From assembly GCA_017399485.1 (NCBI GenBank), contig JAFQCA010000025.1:62001-126000 (forward strand): 64,000 nucleotides of DNA, written 5' to 3'. This document shows positions 42,017 to 50,472 of the stretch, piece after piece; the first letter of the stretch is position 1, and the number at the start of each line of letters is the position of its first letter. The stretch is from Alistipes sp. Lineage in GTDB: Bacteria; Bacteroidota; Bacteroidia; Bacteroidales; Rikenellaceae. The notes under the pieces were generated by a model, which was given only the letters and a program-made list of their open reading frames with translations, ran no database searches and was not told the DNA's origin. The position numbers and the translations under genes were made by a program.

Positions 42017-42454
42017 ATGGCAAATTATAATTCTCAAGAGCGTCATCCTCAAGTAAGACTTCGTAATCGTATTTTGGCCGCTGCCGTTTTGATGTTGGCC
42101 GTAGTTAATGGTGTGGCAGGCTATTTTGACCTGCACGATACCGTAACGATTCTCGTTTTGAATATAGCGGGAGTTGCGCTTTTTGTTGCGGCTGTCATTT
42201 TGGAACTCAGGCGAATGATTCCGCGTAAGCGTTGGCGCGCATTGTCTTTTTTGATGCCTTCGTTGGGTGTTATACTGCTCTTTTGTGCCCGTGTGGTTGA
42301 TAGCGAGGGGTATGCTAATGCTACCACTATATTGTTAGCCTTGGGCGGTGTAGTTATATTTTATGGAGTTGTATGTGCCCTGAAATGGAGACGATATAGT
42401 TTGGCTCGCAAGGCCCAACTGCAAGAGGCTCGTCAGAGGGAGGCAGAAAAATAA
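42017..42454 (+). CDS. Small membrane protein of unknown function
   Basis: A 145-residue protein with four membrane segments (about 18-36, 44-62, 75-92, 102-120) between a basic N-terminus and a charged C-terminal helix (ARKAQLQEARQREAEK). It has no family match I can name. It is followed after 13 bp by a similar-sized membrane protein and sits in the run SPFH to L,D-transpeptidase-like. Confidence 0.65.
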   Translation: MANYNSQERHPQVRLRNRILAAAVLMLAVVNGVAGYFDLHDTVTILVLNIAGVALFVAAVILELRRMIPRKRWRALSFLMPSLGVILLFCARVVDSEGYANATTILLALGGVVIFYGVVCALKWRRYSLARKAQLQEARQREAEK

Positions 42455-42467
42455 TTTTTATTGTATT

Positions 42468-42950
42468 ATGGGTTTAAGATTGATAAGAATAGGAAATCGT
42501 GTGAGTGTGGGCGAGGTAAAATCCCTTTCGTTCCGTCGCTCGATGCGTAACTCGGCTGTCATCCTTTATGTGGTAGCGTTGTGGGTTGCTTTTGTGATAT
42601 TGGGCCGTATATTGGACGATATTCCAGAGTGGGTTGGTTTGGTTTTTTCAACTATTAATGCAGCATTCGTAGGAATTATAGATAAGCAGTTGCCTACACG
42701 CAAAAACAAGAATATGTTCTTGCTATTTGCGTTTATGGCTTTTGGTCTTATGTATCTTGGCGTTGGGGGAGTTGTATCGGGCAAAATGACTGTTGACTCA
42801 GGACTTTGGATTTTGGTCGGTATGATGCTTATTAGTTTGGGTTTTGGGCTCTATTGCTTGTATTGTTGGCGTCGTAGGGTATTGTGGTATAAGGGAATTG
42901 CCCTGCAACGCGAATTACGCGCCAAACGAAAAAGAAAATTAGAGTATTAA
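42468..42950 (+). CDS. Small membrane protein of unknown function
   Basis: A 160-residue protein with four membrane segments (about 30-48, 55-73, 85-103, 113-135) and very basic ends (RRRVLW, AKRKRKLEY). Family not recognised. The gap to the sirtuin gene is only 3 bp, so the two are co-translated. Confidence 0.65.
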   Translation: MGLRLIRIGNRVSVGEVKSLSFRRSMRNSAVILYVVALWVAFVILGRILDDIPEWVGLVFSTINAAFVGIIDKQLPTRKNKNMFLLFAFMAFGLMYLGVGGVVSGKMTVDSGLWILVGMMLISLGFGLYCLYCWRRRVLWYKGIALQRELRAKRKRKLEY

Positions 42951-42953
42951 CGT

Positions 42954-43649
42954 ATGACAAAGATTGTTGTTTTTACAGGTGCGGGCGTTAGTGCCGATAG
43001 CGGTATCTCAACGTTTCGTGATTCAGATGGCCTGTGGGCAAATTATCGTATCGAGGATGTGTGTACGCCTGAGGCTTTGGTGCGTAATCGCGCCCAGGTG
43101 ATTGAGTTTTATAATATTCGTCGCCGAGAACTGTTTTCAGTAGAGCCTAATGCTGCCCATAGGGCTATTGCCGAATTGGAGCAACATTTCGATGTCGAGG
43201 TGGTGACGCAGAATGTCGATAATCTCCACGAAAGAGCAGGCTCTACGCGAGTGACTCACCTGCACGGCGAGTTGATGAAGTTGCGTAGCGAGCGCAATCC
43301 CGAACTCATAGTACCTATCGAGGGCTGGGAACAAACACTGGATGCCAGAGCGGAAGATGGGGCGTTGTTGCGTCCGCATATCGTATTTTTCGGCGAGTCG
43401 GTGCCGATGTTCGATGCGGCGACACGAATTGCAGCATCAGCCGATGTGATGATTGTTGTGGGTACATCGTTGGCGGTATATCCTGCGGCCTCATTGGTGC
43501 GTTATGCGCGTGCTGGAGTGCCTGTATATGTTGTTGACCCAGGCAATCCCGACGTGGCGATGATTCGCAACCCATTGACACACATCAAGGCTCGTGCGGC
43601 AGAGGGTATGCCTGCATTGGCCGAGAAACTTATTAACGAACTTAAGTAA
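42954..43649 (+). CDS. cobB: Sirtuin-type NAD-dependent protein deacylase lacking the zinc ribbon
   Basis: A 231-residue sirtuin. The NAD motif is GAGVSADSGISTFRD (9-23), followed by TQNVDNLHERAG (85-96), the catalytic His104 in HLHGE, and VVGTSLAVYPAA. The normal four-Cys zinc ribbon between HLHGE and the LRPHIVFFGE motif is absent; the region holds a short charged loop instead. Similar Cys-less forms occur in other Bacteroidota. It removes acyl groups from lysine in exchange for NAD; the target is unknown. Its stop overlaps the next start by 1 bp. Confidence 0.9.
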   Translation: MTKIVVFTGAGVSADSGISTFRDSDGLWANYRIEDVCTPEALVRNRAQVIEFYNIRRRELFSVEPNAAHRAIAELEQHFDVEVVTQNVDNLHERAGSTRVTHLHGELMKLRSERNPELIVPIEGWEQTLDARAEDGALLRPHIVFFGESVPMFDAATRIAASADVMIVVGTSLAVYPAASLVRYARAGVPVYVVDPGNPDVAMIRNPLTHIKARAAEGMPALAEKLINELK

Positions 43650-44164
43650 TGAATACCGAGCAATTTCGCCGTCGAGCAGCCGAGTTGAAGGAGTTTTGTA
43701 CAGCCAATGGCTACAACTCCCGTATTGCCCTTTTGTGGGATTTGTCCCTACATTCGGGCCGTAGGCGTTTTGTGGTGTGGAACTACGCGGAGAATAGGGT
43801 AGAGCGGGCATTTGTTGCCTCGCACGGTAGTGGTCAGGAGTGTAGTCTGCGATATAGTGCCTATGCTACGACGTCTAATGTCGCAGATTCTCATCTCTCA
43901 TCTGTTGGCCGTGCGCTCGTGGCGGAACGGTATGTTGGACGTTATGGCGTTGCTTATCGTTTGGATGGCTTGGATGAGAGTAATTCGGCTATGCGCGAAC
44001 GTTGTATAGTCTTGCACGGATGGAAGCATACAACCTCATTCCCTATATGGCCAATGCCGACCATAGGCAGTTGGGGGTGTCCGGTGTTGTCACGACGTTC
44101 GATGGCAATATTGGACGAGATTATTAGAAATGAAGAAAACGTTGTGTTATACGCATACAAATAA
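43649..44164 (+). CDS. L,D-transpeptidase catalytic-domain (YkuD_2-like) protein
   Basis: A 171-residue protein whose C-terminal half carries the L,D-transpeptidase signature: ASHGSGQ near 58-63, His123 in LHGW, and Cys144 in GSWGCPVLS. This matches the murein L,D-transpeptidase (YkuD_2) group. There is no signal peptide or membrane segment, although these enzymes normally act in the periplasm. It may use another export route, or the true start may differ, but the 1-bp overlap with the sirtuin gene makes this start likely. A bidirectional terminator follows. Confidence 0.78.
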   Translation: MNTEQFRRRAAELKEFCTANGYNSRIALLWDLSLHSGRRRFVVWNYAENRVERAFVASHGSGQECSLRYSAYATTSNVADSHLSSVGRALVAERYVGRYGVAYRLDGLDESNSAMRERCIVLHGWKHTTSFPIWPMPTIGSWGCPVLSRRSMAILDEIIRNEENVVLYAYK

Positions 44165-44190
44165 AGCAGGGCTCAATACCCTGCTTTATT
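44160..44190. terminator. Bidirectional terminator
   Basis: A 12-bp stem AATAAAGCAGGG / CCCTGCTTTATT between convergent genes; it overlaps the last codons of the L,D-transpeptidase-like gene. Confidence 0.82.
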
Positions 44191-44207
44191 GTTGATGTCT
44201 ATTTCTA

Positions 44208-45656
44208 CTACAAACTATCACCGAAATCCTTGCGGAACTTCTCCATCAAGCGGTGTGGCCAATTAGATGTAGGCTCCAAACCACCCATAAAGAATCGAAG
44301 TACGGGGGGCTCGTAGTTGAATTTCAAACCGCCAATCAACTTGCGGTTGTGCCACAACCAATCAATGCGGTCAATGACGTAGTTAATCTGAGAGAGAGTA
44401 AATACGCGGCGAGGAACAGCCAGACGTAACAACTCTACATCGGCCAGAATCTCCTTGCCCTCTTCGTCGCGTACGCTCGATATGGTGCCTCGCTCCATAC
44501 CGCGAATACCCGAACAGATGTACAATGCCGCAGCCAATGCGCCAGCGGGATACTCCTCTTGTGGAATATGCTCGCAGAACTTCATTGCATCGACGTGTGC
44601 ACCCAAAACACCTGCGGGTGTAACCATAGGTACACCACGCTTCTCCAACTCCTCAACCAAATATTTGATGAAGTTGGGGCTCTGGCTAATCATTGTTTCG
44701 TCCAAAGTCTCATACAAACCTACCGCCATAGCCTCAATCTCACGTACCGAGATACCTCCGTAGGTGAGGAATCCCTCAAACAGCGGAATCATAGCCTCCA
44801 TCTTGGCATACAAGGCACGTTGGTTGGTGCAGATACCACCACCGCGAGAAGATGAAAGTTTACGAGCCGAGAAATAAACCAAATCGGCAAGGCCTGTCAT
44901 CATCTTTATTATCTCGCCTAACTCATTCTCCTTCCACTTATCTTCGCGCTGCTTGATAAGGTATGCGTTCTCGCCCATAAGGCTGGCATCGAGTACCAAC
45001 ATAATATTATATTTGTCGGCAATACGACGCACGTCCATCAAGTTGGCCAACGAGAAGGGCTGTCCACCGATAAGGTTTGTCGAAGCCTCCATACGGATGA
45101 ATGGTATATTCTCGACACCTACCTCCTGAATACACTTCTCCAACTTCTCGATATCCATATTACCCTTGAACGGGTGGTCTGATTTGAGTTCCAATGCGTG
45201 GTCGTGCAACAACTCTACAACGCGACCACCGCACTCCTGAATATGTGCCAAAGTGGTTGTAAAGTGATAGTTCATCGGAATAACGTTGCCGGGCTTTACA
45301 AACGAGCGGCAAATGACGTTCTCAGCCGCGCGTCCTTGGTGTACGGGCAATAGATATTTCTTGCCTAAAACATCCTCAACGGCTTTCTGTAAACGCTCGA
45401 ATGATTGCGAACCTGCATAAGCATCGTCGGCGTGCATCATTGCCGCCAACTGATTATCGCTCATTGCGTTGGTTCCGCTGTCGGTCAGCATATCCAAGAA
45501 TACGTCACGTGTGCTCAAACGGAATGTATTGAATCCGGCCTCTTTCATAGCCTCCATACGGCGTTCAATGGGTACGAGGTGGAGTTTTTGTACGACGCGA
45601 ACTTTGTGCATCTCCAAAGGTAAATCACCTCCACGGTAGAATTTTACTCTGCTCAT
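44208..45656 (-). CDS. Tryptophanase / tyrosine phenol-lyase family beta-eliminating lyase
   Basis: A 482-residue PLP enzyme of the tryptophanase/TPL family, which splits an aromatic L-amino acid to pyruvate, ammonia and indole or phenol. Shared blocks: LLTDSGTNAMSDNQLAAMM, PVHQGRAAEN, NLIGGQP, YGGISVREIEAMAVGL and EPPVLRFF. Differences from textbook enzymes: the PLP lysine (Lys266) sits in FSARKLSSSRGGG rather than SGKKDxxVNxGG, and the residue matching TPL Arg217 is Leu (DASLMGENAY). GMERGTIS retains the Arg that matches TPL Arg381, and LRFF lacks the tryptophanase-specific His. It is likely a distinct subfamily often labelled tryptophanase; the substrate cannot be fixed. Monocistronic, with a TAATTTTG box at 45711-45704 on the minus strand. 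Confidence 0.88.
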   Translation of the reverse strand: MSRVKFYRGGDLPLEMHKVRVVQKLHLVPIERRMEAMKEAGFNTFRLSTRDVFLDMLTDSGTNAMSDNQLAAMMHADDAYAGSQSFERLQKAVEDVLGKKYLLPVHQGRAAENVICRSFVKPGNVIPMNYHFTTTLAHIQECGGRVVELLHDHALELKSDHPFKGNMDIEKLEKCIQEVGVENIPFIRMEASTNLIGGQPFSLANLMDVRRIADKYNIMLVLDASLMGENAYLIKQREDKWKENELGEIIKMMTGLADLVYFSARKLSSSRGGGICTNQRALYAKMEAMIPLFEGFLTYGGISVREIEAMAVGLYETLDETMISQSPNFIKYLVEELEKRGVPMVTPAGVLGAHVDAMKFCEHIPQEEYPAGALAAALYICSGIRGMERGTISSVRDEEGKEILADVELLRLAVPRRVFTLSQINYVIDRIDWLWHNRKLIGGLKFNYEPPVLRFFMGGLEPTSNWPHRLMEKFRKDFGDSL

Positions 45657-45735
45657 AGTAACAATTTTTTATTATTTCTTCGTTTTATGTCAAAATTGAT
45701 TTTCAAAATTAATATAAATTTTTTAATAAAATTGC

Positions 45736-45772
45736 AAAACGAGCCATTTATTTTGCATAAATAGCCCGTTTT
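45736..45772 (-). terminator. Terminator of the meaB unit
   Basis: A long A/T-flanked stem AAAACGGGCTATTTAT / ATAAATGGCTCGTTTT (two G-T or mismatch positions), 28 bp beyond the meaB stop on the minus strand. Confidence 0.72.
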
Positions 45773-45800
45773 ATTGCATATTGCGGTATTTGTTGCCCTC

Positions 45801-46931
45801 TTACAGATTGTAATCTGTGTTTTTTTGACCGAAGTATAAATCCAACAACTCCTTTGCCGCGATGAATGAACTCTGCTTTGCCGAGAGTACTCTTTGCTCT
45901 ACCTCTTCGATGCGCTCGGCTATCAAAGGATTTTGATAGAAACTACTCTTTAGGACTTCGTTAATACTTTCGTACATCCAGTATTTATTCTGGCGGTTGC
46001 GATTCGCAGTGTAATATCCATTGGCCTCGATGTGGTCCAAATACTCCTCTACGCCTTTCCATACCTCCTCCAATCCGCTTTTTGCTAACGATGAGCAGGT
46101 ATATACTTTGGCTCTCCACCCCGATTCGGGTAATGGGAAGAGATGTAGCGCACCCTGATATTGTACCTTCGCCAATTCGGCTTTGTGAACGTTTTCGCCG
46201 TCGGCCTTTGTGATAACCATCATATCGGCCATCTCCATAATGCCTCGCTTGATACCTTGTAACTCGTCACCGGCGCCTGAAATCTGCAACATCATAAACA
46301 TATCCACCATCGAGTGTACGGCTGTTTCGGATTGTCCCACGCCTACCGTTTCGATAAATATCACGTCATAACCCGCAGCCTCGCATAAGACTATCGTTTC
46401 GCGCGTTTTTCGCGCTACACCTCCTAATGAGCCTGCGGAGGGTGAAGGGCGGATGAAAATATTGGGATTTGATGATATGCTCTCCATACGTGTCTTGTCA
46501 CCTAAAATAGAGCCACCGCTACGCTCCGAACTAGGGTCAATAGCCAATACGGCCAAACGGTGTTTGAGTGATGCGACCATACCGCCGATGGCCTCAATGA
46601 ATGTCGATTTTCCTGCTCCCGGTACACCTGTGATACCTATGCGGACCGATTTTCCTGCGTATGGTAGGCAGCGCTCGATAATCTCTTGTGCTTGAGCGTA
46701 ATGTTCGTGGTTGTTGCTCTCGATAAGCGTAATTGCTTGTGAGAGGATGGTGATATTGCCGTTCAATATGCCCTCGACGTACTCATCTGTAGAGAGCGCA
46801 CGACGACGCTTGCGTTTGAAGTATGGATTAACGATGGGTTGGTCTTCAACTCCTTGAGTAACATTTAGTGCACTATCGTGATGAGCATCAATATACTCTT
46901 TTTCGTAATGTTCTATTTTGGTAAAAGCCAT
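45801..46931 (-). CDS. meaB: Methylmalonyl-CoA mutase-associated GTPase
   Basis: A 376-residue G3E-family GTPase (MeaB/ArgK). It has Walker A GVPGAGKS (102-109), switch segment DPSSERSGGSILGDKTRM, GVGQSE and TKADG (the NKxD-like base recognition). It protects and reloads cobalamin-dependent methylmalonyl-CoA mutase. The mutase genes are not in the window, but the epimerase and decarboxylase lie next door on the other strand. It follows the thioredoxin-like gene by 4 bp. The N-terminal extension of about 45 residues is common in Bacteroidota. Confidence 0.94.
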   Translation of the reverse strand: MAFTKIEHYEKEYIDAHHDSALNVTQGVEDQPIVNPYFKRKRRRALSTDEYVEGILNGNITILSQAITLIESNNHEHYAQAQEIIERCLPYAGKSVRIGITGVPGAGKSTFIEAIGGMVASLKHRLAVLAIDPSSERSGGSILGDKTRMESISSNPNIFIRPSPSAGSLGGVARKTRETIVLCEAAGYDVIFIETVGVGQSETAVHSMVDMFMMLQISGAGDELQGIKRGIMEMADMMVITKADGENVHKAELAKVQYQGALHLFPLPESGWRAKVYTCSSLAKSGLEEVWKGVEEYLDHIEANGYYTANRNRQNKYWMYESINEVLKSSFYQNPLIAERIEEVEQRVLSAKQSSFIAAKELLDLYFGQKNTDYNL

Positions 46932-46935
46932 CTCG

Positions 46936-47418
46936 TTATTTTTTATTTGTTTTTATGTTTGTAATCTTGTCTATGGTCTGTTGCGTAAGCCCTCCTGCGT
47001 GGCCACACCATAAGGCTATACGCTGTTTGTTGCAGATGACGCAGAAAGGGATAAACTTTACGCCATAATTGCGGAATGAACGCCCTTCATCATCAAATGC
47101 TACGCAGGTGTTAGCACCAAGATGCTCGGTCAGTGTGACTCCTGCATCGCTATATTTCTCTTTTGTCAATATGATGACATTCATTTTAGTTTCGGCACTC
47201 TGCGCTAAATTTTTTACGCGAGCCAACCACCTGCGACACTGCGGACTCTCCGAGTGGTAGAATACAATGCAGGTGTAGTCGGCCTCTTCGGGTTGCAAGT
47301 CCATAAGCCACTGCTTCACCTTAAGGTCGGGGGCTACCTCTCCTGTTATAACGTTTTGAGCATTGGCAATAGTAGCCGTGCCTATGATTGTAATCAAAAC
47401 GCTTAAAAACTTTCTCAT
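46936..47418 (-). CDS. Thioredoxin-like exported protein without CXXC
   Basis: A 160-residue protein with signal peptide (1-20, IANAQ) and a thioredoxin/TlpA-like pattern: CIVFYHSESPQCRRW near 50-64, an acidic middle, and cis-Pro in IPFCVICN near 126. The usual CXXC is replaced by a single Cys in SPQC, so a dithiol reductase role is doubtful; a structural or peroxiredoxin-like role is possible. It is the first gene of the unit with meaB, which may be a chance linkage. Confidence 0.72.
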   Translation of the reverse strand: MRKFLSVLITIIGTATIANAQNVITGEVAPDLKVKQWLMDLQPEEADYTCIVFYHSESPQCRRWLARVKNLAQSAETKMNVIILTKEKYSDAGVTLTEHLGANTCVAFDDEGRSFRNYGVKFIPFCVICNKQRIALWCGHAGGLTQQTIDKITNIKTNKK

Positions 47419-47602
47419 CGCGGTGTCAGGTTAGTTTGTCGGGAGCGAAATTAGCAACTTTCGCGCAAAGAAACAAACCTTTTTTGAAGTATCAATCTCG
47501 CGGAATGGACAAAAGTATCGAAATGGGTGAAAAACTCTTGAAATTTCAAGTTTTTTTAGAGATAAACTTGCTATAATATTTCGTTATTTGAGATTTTACT
47601 CG

Positions 47603-47610
47603 TACCTTTG
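47603..47610 (+). promoter_or_regulatory. -7 box of the mce-mmd operon
   Basis: TACCTTTG fits the -7 consensus, 75 bp before the mce ATG. The -33 region 20 bp upstream is only T-rich, so the promoter is moderately supported. Confidence 0.5.
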
Positions 47611-47684
47611 TGAAGTTTTGTGCTATAGCAAATTTACGAATCATACATACACAAAAATATTTACAAAAAACAAAATTAACAATT

Positions 47685-48095
47685 ATGAAAGTTTCACACA
47701 TTGAGCATCTTGGTATTGCTGTGAAGAGTCTCGACGAGGCTATTCCCTATTGGGAGAATGTATTGGGTCTTAAGTGCTATGCTATCGAGGAGGTAGCCGA
47801 GCAGAAGGTTAAGACAGCATTTTTTAAGTTGGGCCAGACAAAGATTGAATTGTTGGAGCCTACTTCAGAGGATTCTACTATCGCTAAGTTTATCGAGACT
47901 CGCGGTATCGGTGTTCACCACGTAGCACTCGCTTGCGAGAATCTTGAGGAGCAGTTGGCTGACGCCGAGGCTCACGGTGTACGTTTGATTGACAAGACTC
48001 CCCGTAACGGCGCTGAGGGCCTTTCAATCGCATTCCTTCACCCGAAATCAACTCAGGGTATTTTGACAGAGTTGTGTGAGGACAAGAACAAATAA
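47685..48095 (+). CDS. mce: Methylmalonyl-CoA epimerase
   Basis: A 136-residue protein of the glyoxalase/VOC fold from the ATG at 47685; 25 upstream in-frame codons are excluded because they lie before the conserved HIEHLGIAV start. Metal ligands and family marks: HIEHLGIAVKSL, KIELLEP, and GVHHVALACENL. It interconverts (R)- and (S)-methylmalonyl-CoA. It is the first gene of mce-mmdA-mmdD-mmdC-mmdB. Confidence 0.96.
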   Translation: MKVSHIEHLGIAVKSLDEAIPYWENVLGLKCYAIEEVAEQKVKTAFFKLGQTKIELLEPTSEDSTIAKFIETRGIGVHHVALACENLEEQLADAEAHGVRLIDKTPRNGAEGLSIAFLHPKSTQGILTELCEDKNK

Positions 48096-48121
48096 TCAAC
48101 TAATAAATATTTAGCACTTTT

Positions 48122-49687
48122 ATGAGCGAAATTCAAAAACAACAGGTAGCCAAATTGATTGAGAATCGCGAGATTGCCCGTTTGGGTGGCGGCGAGAAGG
48201 CTATCGAGAAGCAGCACGCAAAAGGTAAGTACACTGCGCGTGAGCGTATTCAGATGCTCTTGGACGAGGGCAGTTTCGAGGAGTTTGATATGTTCGTAAC
48301 ACACCGTTGCTACGACTTCGGTATGGAGAAGAAGCACACTTTTGGTGATGGTGTTGTAACAGGTTATGGTACAATCGACGGACGTTTGGTTTATGTCTTT
48401 GCACAGGACTTTACGGTAACAGCAGGTTCACTCTCTATCTCTTTGGCAGACAAGATTTGCAAGGTGATGGATATGGCTATGCGTAACGGTGCTCCTTGTA
48501 TCGGTTTGAACGATTCAGGTGGTGCGCGTATTCAGGAGGGTGTTAATGCATTGGCAGGTTATGCTAATATCTTCCAGCGTAACGTAATGGCATCGGGTGT
48601 TATTCCCCAGATTTCAGCCATCTTCGGTCCTTGCGCAGGTGGTGCCGTTTATTCACCCGCATTGACTGACTTCATCATTATGCGTCGTCAGACTTCAAAT
48701 ATGTTCCTTACAGGTCCTAAGGTTGTTAAGACTGTTACAGGTGAGGACGTTACACAGGAGCAGTTGGGTGGTGCCGATATGCACACAACAAAGAGTGGTG
48801 TGGCTCAGTTCGCTGTTGATACAGAGGAGGAGGGTATCGCACTTATCCGTGGCTTGCTCTCATATATGCCTCAGAACAATATGGAGGATGCTCCCTGTGT
48901 TCCTTGCACAGACGACATCGCTCGTAAGGAGGATATCTTGAATGAGATTATTCCTGATAACCCCAACAAGCCTTACGATATGTACGAGGTTATCCGTAGC
49001 ATCGTCGATAACGGTGAGTATTTGGAGAGTGCAGCAGGTTATGCAAAGAATATCATTACTTGCTTTGCCCGCTTTAACGGTCAGAGCGTTGGTATCATTG
49101 CTAACCAGCCTAACTTTATGGCAGGTGTGTTGGATATCAATGCCAGCCGTAAGGCCGCTCGTTTTGTTCGTTTCTGCGACGCCTTCAATATCCCCATCGT
49201 AACATTGGTTGACGTTCCCGGATTCTTGCCCGGTACAGGTCAGGAGTATGGTGGCGTTATCACTCACGGTGCTAAGTTGTTGTTTGCTTATTGCGAGGCT
49301 ACTGTTCCTAAGGTTACAGTTACATTGCGCAAGGCTTACGGTGGTGCTTACATCGTGATGTCATCAAAGCACATCCGTGGCGATATCAACTACGCTTGGC
49401 CTACTGCCGAGATTGCAGTTATGGGTGCAAGTGGTGCAGTTGAGGTATTGCACGCTAAGGCTTTGGCTGCATTTGAGAATGCAGAGGAGAAGGCTAAGTT
49501 CGTTGCCGAGAAGGAGCAGGAGTACAAGGATAAGTTCTCTAACCCCTACAACGCAGCCCGCTATGGTTATATCGACGATGTTATCGAGCCGCGCAACACT
49601 CGTTTCCGCGTAATTCGTGCATTGGAGTCGTTGAAGACTAAGCGTGAGGTTAATCCTGCTAAGAAACATAGTAATATTCCTTTGTAA
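48122..49687 (+). CDS. mmdA: Methylmalonyl-CoA decarboxylase carboxyltransferase (alpha) subunit
   Basis: A 521-residue acyl-CoA carboxyltransferase with [16 protein letters not shown], the crotonase-like oxyanion stretches GGARIQEGV and [13 protein letters not shown], and [11 protein letters not shown], typical of PccB/MmdA. With the biotin protein, membrane subunit and OadG-like subunit following, it should form the Na+-pumping methylmalonyl-CoA decarboxylase that makes propionyl-CoA. A propionyl-CoA carboxylase role is less likely because no biotin carboxylase is present here. Confidence 0.95.
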   Translation: MSEIQKQQVAKLIENREIARLGGGEKAIEKQHAKGKYTARERIQMLLDEGSFEEFDMFVTHRCYDFGMEKKHTFGDGVVTGYGTIDGRLVYVFAQDFTVTAGSLSISLADKICKVMDMAMRNGAPCIGLNDSGGARIQEGVNALAGYANIFQRNVMASGVIPQISAIFGPCAGGAVYSPALTDFIIMRRQTSNMFLTGPKVVKTVTGEDVTQEQLGGADMHTTKSGVAQFAVDTEEEGIALIRGLLSYMPQNNMEDAPCVPCTDDIARKEDILNEIIPDNPNKPYDMYEVIRSIVDNGEYLESAAGYAKNIITCFARFNGQSVGIIANQPNFMAGVLDINASRKAARFVRFCDAFNIPIVTLVDVPGFLPGTGQEYGGVITHGAKLLFAYCEATVPKVTVTLRKAYGGAYIVMSSKHIRGDINYAWPTAEIAVMGASGAVEVLHAKALAAFENAEEKAKFVAEKEQEYKDKFSNPYNAARYGYIDDVIEPRNTRFRVIRALESLKTKREVNPAKKHSNIPL

Positions 49688-49701
49688 TATACGGTTGAAA
49701 T

Positions 49702-50019
49702 ATGACAATGTTAGCAATTAATTGGGGTAATGCGTTGTTGATTACAGGCGTAGGTTTCGGATTGGTATTCACTGTACTTGTACTGCTTATATTCATCGTG
49801 AAATCTTTCGGCTTAATCTTCAAGCAAAAGCCTCAGGCACAGGCGGCTGTTGCTGCTCCTGTTGCTGCTCCCGCTGAGGTTGGCGAGGAGGAGATGGCGG
49901 CTATCGCTTATGTTCTTCATACGTTCTACAACCAGCACGATGAGGAGAGCGATGTATTGACCATCCGTCACGACGATGTGGCATATTCACCGTGGAATCA
50001 AAAAAGTATAATCTTTTAA
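49702..50019 (+). CDS. mmdD: OadG-like small membrane subunit of the Na+ pump
   Basis: A 105-residue protein with one N-terminal membrane helix (about 10-35), an Ala/Pro-rich linker (QAQAAVAAPVAAPAE) and a charged C-terminus with the conserved EEMAAIAYVLHTFY stretch. This is the OadG/MmdD layout that holds the carboxyltransferase onto the beta subunit. It lies between mmdA (14 bp) and mmdC (13 bp). Confidence 0.88.
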   Translation: MTMLAINWGNALLITGVGFGLVFTVLVLLIFIVKSFGLIFKQKPQAQAAVAAPVAAPAEVGEEEMAAIAYVLHTFYNQHDEESDVLTIRHDDVAYSPWNQKSIIF

Positions 50020-50032
50020 TTAGAAAGGAAAA

Positions 50033-50467
50033 ATGCAGAAACTTAATTTTAATATCAATGGTAAGCACTATGAGGCTACCATCACCGAGATTGAGCACAA
50101 CGTAGCCGAGGTGGAACTCAATGGTAAAAAGTATACTATCGATGTAGAGCGTTCAGAGGCAGTCTCTGTACCTCACATTGCTACTCCGGCTCCCGCAGCC
50201 GCAGCCCCTGTTGCTGCTGCTCCTGCTGCTGCGCCTAAGAAGGTTGCTGCTGGTGCTAACTCTGTAACAGCCCCGCTGCCTGGTAGCGTTGTTGCTGTTA
50301 AGGTAAAGGCTGGTGACGCTGTTAAGGCTGGTCAGCAGTTGCTTATCATCGAGGCTATGAAGATGGAGAATGAGGTGTTGGCTCCCGCCGACGGTACTGT
50401 ATCGGCTGTTCACGTAGCAGCAGGTCAGGCTGTTCAGCAGGGTGACGCTTTGGTTGATTTGGCTTAA
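50033..50467 (+). CDS. mmdC: Biotin carboxyl carrier protein subunit
   Basis: A 144-residue protein. The N-terminal fold (LNFNINGKHYEATI) is followed by a Pro/Ala linker (about 48-75) and a biotinyl domain with AMKMENE, where Lys110 should carry biotin, 34 residues from the C-terminus as usual. It shuttles CO2 from the carboxyltransferase to the membrane subunit. Confidence 0.95.
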   Translation: MQKLNFNINGKHYEATITEIEHNVAEVELNGKKYTIDVERSEAVSVPHIATPAPAAAAPVAAAPAAAPKKVAAGANSVTAPLPGSVVAVKVKAGDAVKAGQQLLIIEAMKMENEVLAPADGTVSAVHVAAGQAVQQGDALVDLA

Positions 50468-50472
50468 TCTAA

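Noticed and set aside
48122..49687. Alternative call as propionyl-CoA carboxylase beta chain
   Set aside because: The operon contains OadG-like and OadB-like membrane subunits and no biotin carboxylase, which fits the decarboxylase Na+ pump.
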